64,000 nt of DNA. Origin: Deltaproteobacteria bacterium (GTDB lineage: Bacteria > Myxococcota_A > Polyangia > Polyangiales > Houyiibacteriaceae). Below, in pieces: positions 43,701 through 51,842 of this stretch. The notes below the pieces were generated by a model, which saw only the letters and a list, made by a program, of their open reading frames with translations, was not told the DNA's origin and ran no database searches. The stretch spans positions 62,001 through 126,000 of the forward strand of contig JAEPMI010000014.1 of assembly GCA_017644045.1 (NCBI GenBank), given 5' to 3'. Both the position numbers and the translations under genes were made by a program. Numbering within the stretch: position 1 is the stretch's first letter; each line of letters begins with the position of its first letter.

Positions 43701-45366
43701 TGAACACGTTTGCCGCACCGGATGTGCACCCCGAACCCGGCGCTAGACAAGGCATGTGATCGTGTCCGTGATGGTGGTGACTCCGACCACGTGGCACCAT
43801 GAACGTCTGCGTCGCCAGTCCGCTGAGGTCGGCGTCGTCGTAGTAGCCGTGCAGCGCTCGGAGGTTCGTCGTCATCTCCGCGTCCGTGAGCGCGCGGTCG
43901 TACATCACCACTTGCGCGATCTCGCCAAGCAGACAGCTGTCGATGTCGTCGGTCGGTCCGAGGTCGACCGCCGCGCCCAGTGTCGAGTCGAGGTTGGTCA
44001 TCAGGTGCGCGACCGTTCTGGTGGTGGAGTCGTCCCGGTCGACGTAGAGCTTCGTCTCCGCACCGCCCGTCACTCGAACGGCAAACACGTGCAGGTCGCT
44101 CGACCCCACGCTGGGCGTCACGTCGGTCGCGTTGTTGGGTACGCCCGACTCCGTCTGCAGAAAGCGAACTCGTGACGATCCAGCCTGATCGGTGAACAGC
44201 TGGGCGCGCTTCTCCTCGTCGACGCCAAACGGCGCCTCGGCGTCCACCAGTCCGGGGCTGTTGGACCAGAACAGGTCGACGTCACCGCCCGCGGCATCGC
44301 GTCGCCCGACGATGAAGAGCGTGTAGTCGGTATGGTCGCCGATGCTGGTCAGTCCCATCGAGTCGTTCTGTCCATCGAAACGCACGGTCGGATGGCGGCC
44401 GACATAGGTCAGCACTGGTTGCTCGGCCGGCTCTGCCTGAGACGCGGACTTGCTCGACACCGGATCGGTCCAGGTGCCCACGGCTTCGCCCTCGTCGAAT
44501 CGTTCCAGGCCCTCTGCGTCCAGGTTCACTAGCATTCCGGAGGACACCAGATCGGGGCCCGAGCGGTTCGTGTTTCGCAATCGGAGCTCACGCGAGTCTC
44601 GTTCGATGACCGCCTTGTCGAGCGCCTCCTCGTACATCGAGAAGTGGGTGATGTACGCAGCTGCACAACTCGTGCTGGTTGAGCCGTCCGGCTGATCGAA
44701 GTGGCACCCGAGAGTCGACGCGAGCACGGTGTTCGCGTGGGTGAAGGAGGTCTCCGCAACCTCGACACCATCGAGCCACAAGGTCGACATGCCACCCGCC
44801 TCGACCCTGAATGCGATCACGTGCAACTCGTGCCGCGATGGATCGTCGGTGCTGGTGACGTGGTTGCCGCCGTCCGGCTGGTTCACACGCAGATAGCCAT
44901 TGTGTCGGTACAGCTGAGTTACGGATGCGCCCTGCCCCGAGTTCGACCAGAGCATGTCGTAGGTGCCCGTGTCGCCGTGGTCGATGCTTGCGACCATGTA
45001 GATCGTCACGTCGTCAGACGTCCGCGACGTACTTGTTCCGGGTTCGTAGATTGGAAGGAGTAGCGAGTCGTCGAGCCCGTCGAAAGCGACCGCTCTCCGG
45101 CCGGACACCATCCCGATGGTAGGCTGCTCGTCAGAGTCGGCTTGAAGTGCGTCATGGGTCCGCGTCGTATCGGGCCATGTATCTACGGCCTCCCCAACGT
45201 CGAGGTGGTCGAGGCTGGCGATATCCAAGCTGACTACCAGGCTGCTCCTGGACAAAGCTCTCGAGCTCGCCGCGGGCGCTTCGGTAATGATTTCGGCGGC
45301 ACATCCCCAAAGAGAACAGAACATTCCAATAGTGATAGATAACAGGGATGTCTTGATGTGATTCAT
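40702..45366 (-). CDS. Giant LamG-LamG-G8-beta-helix lipoprotein
   Basis: The product is 1554 residues from ATG 45366, with a lipobox S-L-W-G-C. Residues ~40-240 and ~275-465 are two LamG/concanavalin-like domains with matching motifs (D-V-G-E-A-V-D-T-W and D-E-G-E-A-V-G-T-W; F-D-G-L/Q-D/N-D-S). A His-rich stretch H-H-H-H-G-H-D-H lies near 526-533. Residues ~545-690 look like a G8 domain (L-T-W-S-Q-L, then V-V-V-V-E-D-G-V-T-L). A long parallel beta-helix region follows to ~1250, and ~300 C-terminal residues are unassigned. The order recalls CEMIP/TMEM2 hyaluronan-degrading proteins, so polysaccharide binding or cleavage is inferred. GC is lower than in neighbouring genes. Confidence 0.8.
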   Translation of the reverse strand: MNHIKTSLLSITIGMFCSLWGCAAEIITEAPAASSRALSRSSLVVSLDIASLDHLDVGEAVDTWPDTTRTHDALQADSDEQPTIGMVSGRRAVAFDGLDDSLLLPIYEPGTSTSRTSDDVTIYMVASIDHGDTGTYDMLWSNSGQGASVTQLYRHNGYLRVNQPDGGNHVTSTDDPSRHELHVIAFRVEAGGMSTLWLDGVEVAETSFTHANTVLASTLGCHFDQPDGSTSTSCAAAYITHFSMYEEALDKAVIERDSRELRLRNTNRSGPDLVSSGMLVNLDAEGLERFDEGEAVGTWTDPVSSKSASQAEPAEQPVLTYVGRHPTVRFDGQNDSMGLTSIGDHTDYTLFIVGRRDAAGGDVDLFWSNSPGLVDAEAPFGVDEEKRAQLFTDQAGSSRVRFLQTESGVPNNATDVTPSVGSSDLHVFAVRVTGGAETKLYVDRDDSTTRTVAHLMTNLDSTLGAAVDLGPTDDIDSCLLGEIAQVVMYDRALTDAEMTTNLRALHGYYDDADLSGLATQTFMVPRGRSHHHHGHDHMPCLAPGSGCTSGAANVFIDTSFVTNAGGSGGSLTWSQLEAYRPVDMYDVVVVEDGVTLTYDVDDCARGSVCDDGVFAIVVDGHLKFHDSISTSLRIGTLMIREGGALTISNTDPSLYTRIVFDDHLHQPIDGEPMRYTIEPRQFTLGLVTSGGTVNIEGAPIYSSRGVISASLGSNQFEIDGDFGFESAAAPAVPLELFVTNSGLLKADPETHLECVADDHESCEIERTYRRVTASSIVPGTSSTTISIPWWEPAPEGEWDAEHWVGRHIAFLSRNVTFESADASQIQRRGHVLFGGNSEVNIEHAGFVNLGRTTTTGLNDFDETNGAGTNQRARYPLHFHHIDDAGAATVSVSCDGEAIDVLQAPKFTVDGASIILDSEYEFPDPNPDEENGFEPRHIKWGFVQHDCHGDITDSVCVGATGACFTAESGTETGIWSGNISITTGGGDLDAKPHHRREGCGQPTPLIHDHGSNGYAYWLRGSMVLLRDNVAAGVFGTGFSYDVPNSECHEQTIPSEALDGAFAETAGAGYVDPGLPAAAAGHGLLVGKDYYCSVRELMSGSPASTMSRRLANHGFHTNTADGFALRTGLFENWYVKAPTSIVDSTFILRGWMDISEANAAVIAYYAPIDIYGSKLVGHDTGETGDTLESYVRRTRGLFSNHQSTVRFRLYDSLIEEFDVGIQSPPTSVEIHGTYGGSNLTLRNVVNVLVHGIHRPRTNNVAAADGSFAWNWSIFGEDAVLELLDAPNAQHVEFGTFAPGAEDPPVAVEHAPFRPLVVEFVNTDLEGVSPAASPVYFYGEHSEPAAPAYPAIGPYAWTDLELSVDGVAVTPFTGLTNAQTWSDPSGPAVHLAHGGYLAPTCTDLLTDDTDALTCTEAPGEVLVQQYAFRAMGNPTPTLDGRFPVRYAYCTVGGDGRAHCGSEDWVIVDASTASLCQHADNGQVINCEQPEATSFDCANADLPDDTEGRHFVCVPDGEGGWYRYFRFKDVADYSIVAPIEDPSGTGTRLQAFFITRTS

Positions 45367-45737
45367 GTGGAGCTCGGAGTTGAATGGGGCGCTGAAGGAA
45401 AGGTGACCCTCGGGTACAGAGTCGACACAGTCAACCGATCTCCGGGCGAATGGTTGGAGTGTTGCGACGCATTCACTTCCGATAGTTCCTCCATCGACGC
45501 CCGGACGGCCATCGCCCAGCCCGAAGCCCGCGATCAGCACCGAACCCGGTGCGCCGGTATGCTTCGATGGGCGGCTCCTCTACTCAGGCCGCGGAGCAGC
45601 CACTCCCGTCGCGAACGAGCTGGCACGACACCTGCTGTGCAAGTCGGGTGATGAGTGCGAAGCCTTCAAATGACGGCGCTTCGAGCGCCGCAGAGCATCG
45701 CGATGGTGCACAACACTACAGATTAGAGAGGGGGGCG
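45367..45737 (+). other. Intergenic region with possible gene remnant and a hairpin
   Basis: There are 371 bases between divergent genes. In one forward frame (about 45402-45673) there is an open stretch of ~90 codons without a start codon; its end reads V-C-F-D-G-R-L-L-Y-S-G, V-A-N-E-L-A-R-H-L-L-C and G-D-E-C-E-A-F-K before TGA, which looks protein-like and may be the end of a decayed gene. A stem CGGCGCT-TCG-AGCGCCG lies at 45674-45690 directly after that TGA. Promoters for both flanking genes must also lie here but were not located. Confidence 0.35.
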
Positions 45738-46466
45738 GTGCGAAATCCATCGCGGGTGTGGATCCTACTGACGGGCCTATGCGCCACCGCCGTCCCGGCC
45801 GTCGCGTGGGCCCAGGTCAACGAAGCCGCCGCCGTCGAGGCCGAGCTCGTCGAACCGCTCCCCGATCCTCCAGAGCTGGTCCTGGACCAACCCGAGCAAC
45901 CACGCATGGGTGCGGCGGGGTTCTTCCTCGGCGTGAACACCCTGGTGGGCGTCGGTCGGAGCTCGGGTGCCTATGGCGGTGGTCGCGCGGACCTCGGCCT
46001 TCGCATCCGCAACCGGACCCGGCACCTCGGCGTCGACATCCGACTCGGGATGGGCAGCGGTCGGCTGCGCCGCTTCACCGGACGCGACCGCGCGACGGAG
46101 ATGGCCGTCGGGATGGAGTTCCGCGGCTACGTGAACCCCCAGCACCCGTTCCAGCTCTTCGTCGCTGGCGGCTTCGGGGTCGGCATCGTGAGCGTCGGGG
46201 ACCACGAGGCGCCCAGCACGGCGGAGTGCCCAAGCGTCGCGATGTTCTTCGCAGACCTGAGCGCCGGCGTCGGCTTCGCGTTCCCGGTGTCGAAGATCGC
46301 GACCCTGTCGACGACCGTCAGCGTCGTCCGCCGGACGTCGAGCGGCGACCTCACCTTCGTCGAGCGCACGGTCAACCCACCGCTACGGGAGTCCGACCTG
46401 CTGATCGGCGTGTCCGCCCAAGTCGTCCTCGTGGGCTACCTGAGCGGCCTGCACCCCACGAACTGA
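45738..46466 (+). CDS. Outer-membrane beta-barrel-like protein
   Basis: The product is 242 residues from GTG 45738, chosen because GAGAGGGGGG lies just upstream and the product then starts with a Sec signal peptide ending V-A-W-A-Q. After an acidic, Pro-rich linker the rest alternates hydrophobic and polar residues in strands (G-V-D-I-R-L-G-M-G-S-G, F-V-A-G-G-F-G-V-G-I, A-G-V-G-F-A-F-P), as in 8-stranded OmpA/OmpW-like barrels. No specific family is recognised. It lies in the accessory region next to the G8-domain lipoprotein gene. Confidence 0.65.
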   Translation: MRNPSRVWILLTGLCATAVPAVAWAQVNEAAAVEAELVEPLPDPPELVLDQPEQPRMGAAGFFLGVNTLVGVGRSSGAYGGGRADLGLRIRNRTRHLGVDIRLGMGSGRLRRFTGRDRATEMAVGMEFRGYVNPQHPFQLFVAGGFGVGIVSVGDHEAPSTAECPSVAMFFADLSAGVGFAFPVSKIATLSTTVSVVRRTSSGDLTFVERTVNPPLRESDLLIGVSAQVVLVGYLSGLHPTN

Positions 46467-46476
46467 CGCCAGGCTC

Positions 46477-46560
46477 TCAGCGTTCGCCGACCTGCTCCCG
46501 AAGGAACGGCACGAGGTGGCCGGCCACGAGTTCGGGCTGATCGACGAAGGGCCACTGGCC
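46477..46560 (-). pseudogene. C-terminal remnant of an alpha/beta-hydrolase gene
   Basis: On the reverse strand these bases read G-Q-W-P-F-V-D-Q-P-E-L-V-A-G-H-L-V-P-F-L-R-E followed by five residues and a TGA at 46479-46477. This is the typical final helix of alpha/beta-fold hydrolases, with the catalytic-His region just lost. An in-frame stop lies at 46578-46576 and no hydrolase core is present upstream. The break lies about 150 bases from the start of the low-GC ATPase-nuclease gene. Confidence 0.65.
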
Positions 46561-46714
46561 ACGGCGTCTCGTCGGTCACGCTTGAATCGCGGCCACGCTC
46601 TAGCGTCGCGCCCGAACCTACTGGCGCGTGACCAGTGAGACCTGATGCCGGCTGCGATTCTCCCGCGGGAGGTCTAAGCTGACTTACTGAGTCCCCTCCG
46701 GTAGAGTTGCCCTC

Positions 46715-48784
46715 ATGGGGAAACCGGCACGTCGGATCCTGGGCGCCAGTACGGCAGAAGCCGACGCCATCCTGGAGCATGTGTTCGTCGAGACTCCGCA
46801 GTACTTAGCTGTGGTAGAATCGCGGGACTATAACTTCGTGGTGGGTCGAAGAGGGACGGGAAAGAGTGCCATCTGTAAACGCGCTGCGAGCACGGGGATG
46901 TCGTCAGGCGACAAGTCGCTTCAGCTGTCCCTTCGTAGCCCGAAACACGACAATATTGACCTGGTCGGGGTCATTGACGCGCTTGATCTTGACTATCGGA
47001 TCGCTAGCGAGAGTGTGCGCCTCGCGTTTCGTATATATGTCCTTGACCGCCTCAATAGAGAACTCCGTGAACATTCCAGAGTCGCTAGGGCTGGAAGGCG
47101 GAGCCATCATTCTGAGCCAACCTGTGGTGGGCCTGTGACTTTTGACGGACGCAGCTATGCTGGGTTCATCGCAGATGTGTTGAGGCACTACGAATCGTTC
47201 GGCATTTCAGCCACAGAGTTGCCGCGCCGGCTTGCAGAAGACTATCAAGTCGCCAGTCTTCAGGGGCCAGTGTTCGAGACCGTATCGGAGGCAAGTCTCG
47301 ATGTGATTGTGCTGGTGGATGGACTCGATGAGGGCTGGCTTCCAAGCGAAGAAGCGACCGCTGTCCTCGGAGGGATGGCCCGATCAGCCTCGCAGTTTGA
47401 CGAAGAGCAAAGTGGAATACACCTCTGTCTCTTTGTGAGAGACAACATGTGGCGCGCAATTGCTCACATAGACTCCGACTACTCCCGTGACTTTGAAGGT
47501 AGAGATATTCGGCTAACTTGGAACAAAGATATGCTCCTGGAGCTGGCCGCCGATAGGTTGCGCGAATCATCGCTCTCCAACGCGGACAGTAGTCTGAAAG
47601 CATGGAATCAGTTTGCCGGTAAAGACCTGCAAGGCAGAGACGGTTTTGAGTGGTGCTTGCAGTTCACTCTTCATCGACCTCGAGACCTAATCGCGCTTCT
47701 AAACCGAGCCTACTTCCTGTCGAAAGCCGCGGGTCAGGACCGTCCAACTCGTGAAGCCGTATTAGGAAGCGCTCGTGAGGCCTCTGTGAGCCGGCTCAGG
47801 GACTTGGAGCTTGAGTACGCCGGCATTCTGCCTGGCGTCACCACGTTGCTAGACAGCTTTGAGCGCGGGCCTGCGGCATTCTCATATGGCGACGTCCTCG
47901 AGTCCCTTGAGGATACCCTGAATGACCATCGGTTCATTTCCGATGCCGCCTCGGATTTCGCGATTTTGGATGATCCAAGAACTGCATTTGAGGTGCTCTA
48001 CAGCGTTGGGTTTCTTGGCGTCGTAGAAGCAGATGGCCGCGCCTATTTTTGCCACGACGGCGCACCTCAGGGCGTGCCCGATCCCGCGCTGAACGGAATG
48101 GTCCTGGTGCATCCAGCCTATTGGCGTGCGTTGGAGCTTCAGGCAGACGAGGCAGCGGAGGGGTTTGCCAATGATATTCGGGATGAATATCAGTACGATG
48201 GCACGCCGCGACTGGTGTCAGACATTAGACTCAAGCGTCTGGGCGCCCTTGTAACCGACCTCGGCGAGATTAGCCCCGGTCGAGCGGGTGCGACAGAGTT
48301 TGAAGACTGGGTCGCCCGAGCGCTTCGGATCCTCTTCAGCTACAGTCTGGAGGACATTCAGGCTCGATCGGCGCCGGATACGGTCGACCGTCGAGACATC
48401 GTCGCTTTCAACGCCGCAAACAGTACCTTCTGGAAGATGCTCAAGAACGACTGGGGGTGTAGGCAAGTTGTTTTTGAGCTGAAGAACTATTCCGAACTCA
48501 AGCCGGCAGACTTTCGCCAGGCGGCGGCGTACGGTGGAGGAGAGTATGGTCGACTGACGTTCATCGTGTTTCGCAGCGATCGTGATCACCTAGTCAAGAA
48601 GGAGAGGAAGCGGGTCGCGCAGATGTACCTAACTTCGGGGCATCTGAATGTGCTGATCCCGACTCTCTTTATCCGGAAGTTTCTTGAGAGAACCTACGCT
48701 AGAAAGCGGGATGACTACGTGGAGAGATCGATGAAGAAGTGGTTCAACACCGTTGTTAGACGGTACGCCCAGATCCAGTCGTGA
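46715..48784 (+). CDS. Sll1717-like P-loop ATPase fused to a PD-(D/E)XK nuclease
   Basis: The product is 689 residues. Residues 24-51 read F-V-E-T-P-Q-Y, then V-V-G-R-R-G-T-G-K-S (Walker A 44-51). Walker B is V-I-V-L-V-D-G-L-D-E (197-206), and the arginine-sensor-like motif is H-R-P-R-D-L-I (320-326); together these match Sll1717-type P-loop ATPases. The C-terminal part (~520-615) has T-E-F-E-D-W, then D561 in R-R-D-I-V-A-F, E588 and K590 in V-F-E-L-K, and Q602 in F-R-Q-A-A: a restriction-endonuclease-fold site with all key residues. GC content and codon use are visibly unlike neighbouring genes, indicating recent transfer. A single-gene nucleic-acid-targeting defence function is inferred. 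Confidence 0.8.
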   Translation: MGKPARRILGASTAEADAILEHVFVETPQYLAVVESRDYNFVVGRRGTGKSAICKRAASTGMSSGDKSLQLSLRSPKHDNIDLVGVIDALDLDYRIASESVRLAFRIYVLDRLNRELREHSRVARAGRRSHHSEPTCGGPVTFDGRSYAGFIADVLRHYESFGISATELPRRLAEDYQVASLQGPVFETVSEASLDVIVLVDGLDEGWLPSEEATAVLGGMARSASQFDEEQSGIHLCLFVRDNMWRAIAHIDSDYSRDFEGRDIRLTWNKDMLLELAADRLRESSLSNADSSLKAWNQFAGKDLQGRDGFEWCLQFTLHRPRDLIALLNRAYFLSKAAGQDRPTREAVLGSAREASVSRLRDLELEYAGILPGVTTLLDSFERGPAAFSYGDVLESLEDTLNDHRFISDAASDFAILDDPRTAFEVLYSVGFLGVVEADGRAYFCHDGAPQGVPDPALNGMVLVHPAYWRALELQADEAAEGFANDIRDEYQYDGTPRLVSDIRLKRLGALVTDLGEISPGRAGATEFEDWVARALRILFSYSLEDIQARSAPDTVDRRDIVAFNAANSTFWKMLKNDWGCRQVVFELKNYSELKPADFRQAAAYGGGEYGRLTFIVFRSDRDHLVKKERKRVAQMYLTSGHLNVLIPTLFIRKFLERTYARKRDDYVERSMKKWFNTVVRRYAQIQS

Positions 48785-48920
48785 GCCCTCGAGCGCCGTC
48801 GACCGTGACCTTCGCTCATGAGGGACCAGCGGGTTGGACGACTCCATTCAACACACCTTGAGGACCTTGCCCTGAGCTCGCCGCTGGGCGCGGGGATCGG
48901 CGAGTTGCTATGCCTCCGCC

Positions 48921-51200
48921 ATGGAGACGATCGACGTCTTGCTGCTCACCCGGCAGTGGTTCGATCGGGACGACGGAGTCCGGCTCACCTTCTGGGGGGC
49001 GTCGAGCGACGGACCCGTGAAGATCGTCTTCACGCAGCAGGACTCGGTCTTCTTCGTCGACCGCGGGATCCGCACGGAGGCGGGCGAGCGGAAGCCGGTC
49101 GAGCTGCGCAGCCTGCACGGCCGCGACGTGGACGCGGTCTACTTCCGAACCCAACGCGAGCTGGTGTCGGAGCGGCGCCGACTGCGCGATGGCGTGCTGC
49201 GCACCCAGGAAGGCGACGTAAAGCCGCACGATCGCTTCCTCATGGAGCGCTTCGTGACCGGCTCGATGAGCGTGCTCGGCCCGGTGCGCCAGCGGGAGGG
49301 CCATCGCGAGCTGGTGAACCCGCGGGTGAAGGCGTGCGAGTTCGCGACCGAGCTCTCCGTGTTGGCCTTCGACATCGAGACCGACGGTTACGACGGTCCG
49401 CTGCTCTCGATCGCGGTCGCCGGTGTCGGCGGCGAGCACGTGTGGATGACCGGCACGGGCCCAGCGGCCGACGACCTGACCTACGTCGCCGACGAGCGCG
49501 CCCTGCTCGAGCGCTTCCTCGACCACGTGCGGCGCGCGGACCCGGACATCCTCTCCGGTTGGAACGTCATCGACTTCGATCTGCTCACGCTCCAGAAGCT
49601 CGCCGACCGGGAGCGCGTTCCCTTCTCGCTCGGCCGCGGCGGTGAGCGCGCCAGGGTGCTCGAGCCGCGCAGCGATCAGCAGCCCTACGTCGCCCGCGTC
49701 GGCGGTCGCGTCGTTCTCGACGGGATCGCGACGCTCAAGGCGGCGACGTGGTCGTTCGAGAGCTTCGGTCTCGAGCACGTCGGTCAGAAGCTCCTCGGCC
49801 GCGGCAAGCGGATCGAGCACGACGGCGATCCGGTGGCGGAGATCCGCCGCCTCTACCGCGAGGACAAGCCGGCGCTCGCCGCCTACAACCTCGAGGACTG
49901 CCGGCTGGTGCTCGACATCGTCCGCGAGGCGGACCTGGTGGGCTTCGCGGTCGAGCGCCAAGCGCTCACCGGTCTACCGATGGACCGGCAGGGCGGGTCG
50001 GTGGCGGCCTTCGACAACCTCTACCTCCCGCGGCTGCACCGGCGCGGGTACGTCGCCCCGGACGTCGGCGACGCGCGTGATGGCGAGCGGAGCCCGGGCG
50101 GCTACGTGATGGACTCGGTGCCCGGGCTCTACGAGAACGTCGTCGTCCTCGACTTCAAGAGCCTGTACCCGAGCATCATCCGGACCTTCGCGGTCGATCC
50201 GCTCGGTCTCGCGACGGCAGGGCCGGACGCCATCCCCGGGTTCCAGGGCGCGACCTTCGCCCGCGAGGGCCACATCCTGCCGGAGCTCATCCGCCATCTC
50301 TGGGAAGCGCGCGACGAGGCGAAGAAGCGCAACGACGCTGCGCGCTCGCGCGCGATCAAGATCCTGATGAACAGCTTCTATGGCGTGCTCGGCACCCCCG
50401 GCTGTCGCTTCTTCAGCCCGAAGCTCGCCAGCTCGATCACGCTCCGTGGTCACGAGATCATCACCGAGAGCCGAGCCTTCATCGAGGCGCGCGGCTACGC
50501 GGTGATCTACGGCGACACCGACTCGCTCTTCGTGCACGTCGATGGAAGGGACGCGGACGAGAGCGAGGCCATCGGGCGGACGCTCGCCGCGGATCTCAAC
50601 GCTCACTGGAGGGAGAGCCTGGCGGAGCGCTACCAGATCCCCAGTGCGCTCGAGGTCGAGTTCGAGCGGAACTTCGTGCGCTTCCTGATGCCGACGATGC
50701 GGCACTCCACCAAGGGCAGCAAGAAGCGCTACGCCGGGCTCATCCGAACCCCCGCCGGCGAGAAGGTGGTGATCAAGGGGCTCGAAGCCGCCCGCACGGA
50801 CTGGACGGCGCTGGCCCGGCGCTTCCAGCGCGAGCTCCTCGACCGGGTCTTCCACGACCAGCCCTGGCGCGAGTGGGTGCTCGGCTTGGCCTCCGATGTT
50901 CGCGCGGGTCGACTCGACCACGAGCTGGTCTACCGCAAGCGCATCCGCCGGGCGCTCGACGACTACACCAAGAACGTGCCGCCCCACATCCAGGCGGCCC
51001 GCAAGCTCGGCCGGCCGGTGAAGGAGATCCGCTACGTGATCACCGCCCACGGCCCCGAGCCGGCGGACCTGCCCCACGGCGAGCTCGACCACGAGCACTA
51101 CCTCCAGAAGCAGCTCGCTCCAGCCGCCGACTCGATCCTGCCCTTCCTCGGGACGACCTTCGAGGCCATCGCGGGCACCCAGATGAGCCTCTTCGGCTAG
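48921..51200 (+). CDS. polB: Family B DNA polymerase (Pol II-like)
   Basis: The product is 759 residues from ATG 48921. The 3'-5' exonuclease has A-F-D-I-E-T-D-G (~148-155) and I-L-S-G-W-N-V-I-D-F-D; the polymerase has D-F-K-S-L-Y-P-S-I-I (~412) and Y-G-D-T-D-S (~530). The protein ends Q-M-S-L-F-G, a beta-clamp-binding motif. Pol II works in repair and replication restart. The catalytic motifs are intact. It marks the return to core-like, high-GC sequence after the accessory region. Confidence 0.93.
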   Translation: METIDVLLLTRQWFDRDDGVRLTFWGASSDGPVKIVFTQQDSVFFVDRGIRTEAGERKPVELRSLHGRDVDAVYFRTQRELVSERRRLRDGVLRTQEGDVKPHDRFLMERFVTGSMSVLGPVRQREGHRELVNPRVKACEFATELSVLAFDIETDGYDGPLLSIAVAGVGGEHVWMTGTGPAADDLTYVADERALLERFLDHVRRADPDILSGWNVIDFDLLTLQKLADRERVPFSLGRGGERARVLEPRSDQQPYVARVGGRVVLDGIATLKAATWSFESFGLEHVGQKLLGRGKRIEHDGDPVAEIRRLYREDKPALAAYNLEDCRLVLDIVREADLVGFAVERQALTGLPMDRQGGSVAAFDNLYLPRLHRRGYVAPDVGDARDGERSPGGYVMDSVPGLYENVVVLDFKSLYPSIIRTFAVDPLGLATAGPDAIPGFQGATFAREGHILPELIRHLWEARDEAKKRNDAARSRAIKILMNSFYGVLGTPGCRFFSPKLASSITLRGHEIITESRAFIEARGYAVIYGDTDSLFVHVDGRDADESEAIGRTLAADLNAHWRESLAERYQIPSALEVEFERNFVRFLMPTMRHSTKGSKKRYAGLIRTPAGEKVVIKGLEAARTDWTALARRFQRELLDRVFHDQPWREWVLGLASDVRAGRLDHELVYRKRIRRALDDYTKNVPPHIQAARKLGRPVKEIRYVITAHGPEPADLPHGELDHEHYLQKQLAPAADSILPFLGTTFEAIAGTQMSLFG

Positions 51201-51221
51201 TGTCCCGGACCGGGACACTAG
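51197..51221. terminator. Perfect hairpin overlapping the polB stop codon
   Basis: CTAGTGTCCCG (51197-51207), loop GAC, CGGGACACTAG (51211-51221). The polB TAG (51198-51200) lies inside the left arm. The convergent lipoprotein gene ends at 51223, so the stem may act for both strands. There is no T-run. Confidence 0.65.
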
Positions 51222-51222
51222 C

Positions 51223-51738
51223 TCACTCCTCGAGCAGGCGAGGCGGGGTCAGCCGGAGCGGCTCGTCCGCTTCGATCAAGGCCGCGGCCTCGAAGTGGAG
51301 TCGGCCAACGGGCTCACCGTCCACCAGCAAGTCCACGTCCGAGTCACCGACCGGCACCGCGACGAACTCGTGGTTCTCCGGACCCTCGAGGTGCAGATGG
51401 AGGAGCTCCCCTTCCGCACCTTCGACGATGGTCAGCTCGCCTTCCCACTCCCCGAGGTCGGTGACGTGCTCTTCGCCGTCGAGATCGACGAGCACCCCCG
51501 TCACTCGCACGCGGTCCGTCTGGTCCACCGGAGTCGCTTGGAAGCCGAAGGTGACGTGGCCACCGGGCGTGTCGACCGAGCGGTTCGGGTCCGGCTCGGG
51601 CTCGCGTGCGGCCTCCGCGTTGGTCGGTCCCGCTCCCGAGGAGGTCGCACAGCCGAGACTCGAGAGGGCGAGCACAAGCACGCCCATCGAGGGCAGGATG
51701 AACGCGCGATGCCGTGCGGGAGTGAGGTGTGGGTTCAT
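51223..51738 (-). CDS. Small acidic lipoprotein
   Basis: The product is 171 residues from ATG 51738; ATG 51687 would also give a signal peptide. The lipobox is L-S-S-L-G-C-A. The mature part is rich in Glu and Asp and has beta-strand character (G-H-V-T-F-G-F-Q-A-T-P, L-H-L-H-L-E-G-P-E). No domain is recognised. It is convergent with polB. Confidence 0.7.
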   Translation of the reverse strand: MNPHLTPARHRAFILPSMGVLVLALSSLGCATSSGAGPTNAEAAREPEPDPNRSVDTPGGHVTFGFQATPVDQTDRVRVTGVLVDLDGEEHVTDLGEWEGELTIVEGAEGELLHLHLEGPENHEFVAVPVGDSDVDLLVDGEPVGRLHFEAAALIEADEPLRLTPPRLLEE

Positions 51739-51842
51739 GGGAGGGTGCCTTCTCGACCTGTGGGACTCATGTCGGCCGGGGTCAAGGGCCGGCGTCCACC
51801 CGAAGCCTGGCACGAGCGCACCGCTCTTCGTACCGTGCCTCC

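Noticed and set aside
43090-43746. 218-codon + strand open frame inside the G8-domain gene
   Set aside because: The opposite strand encodes a continuous 1554-residue protein with recognisable domains; this frame has none.
48785-48920. Right-hand attachment site for the ATPase-nuclease island
   Set aside because: I compared this gap with 46467-46714 and found no direct repeat long enough to be meaningful.
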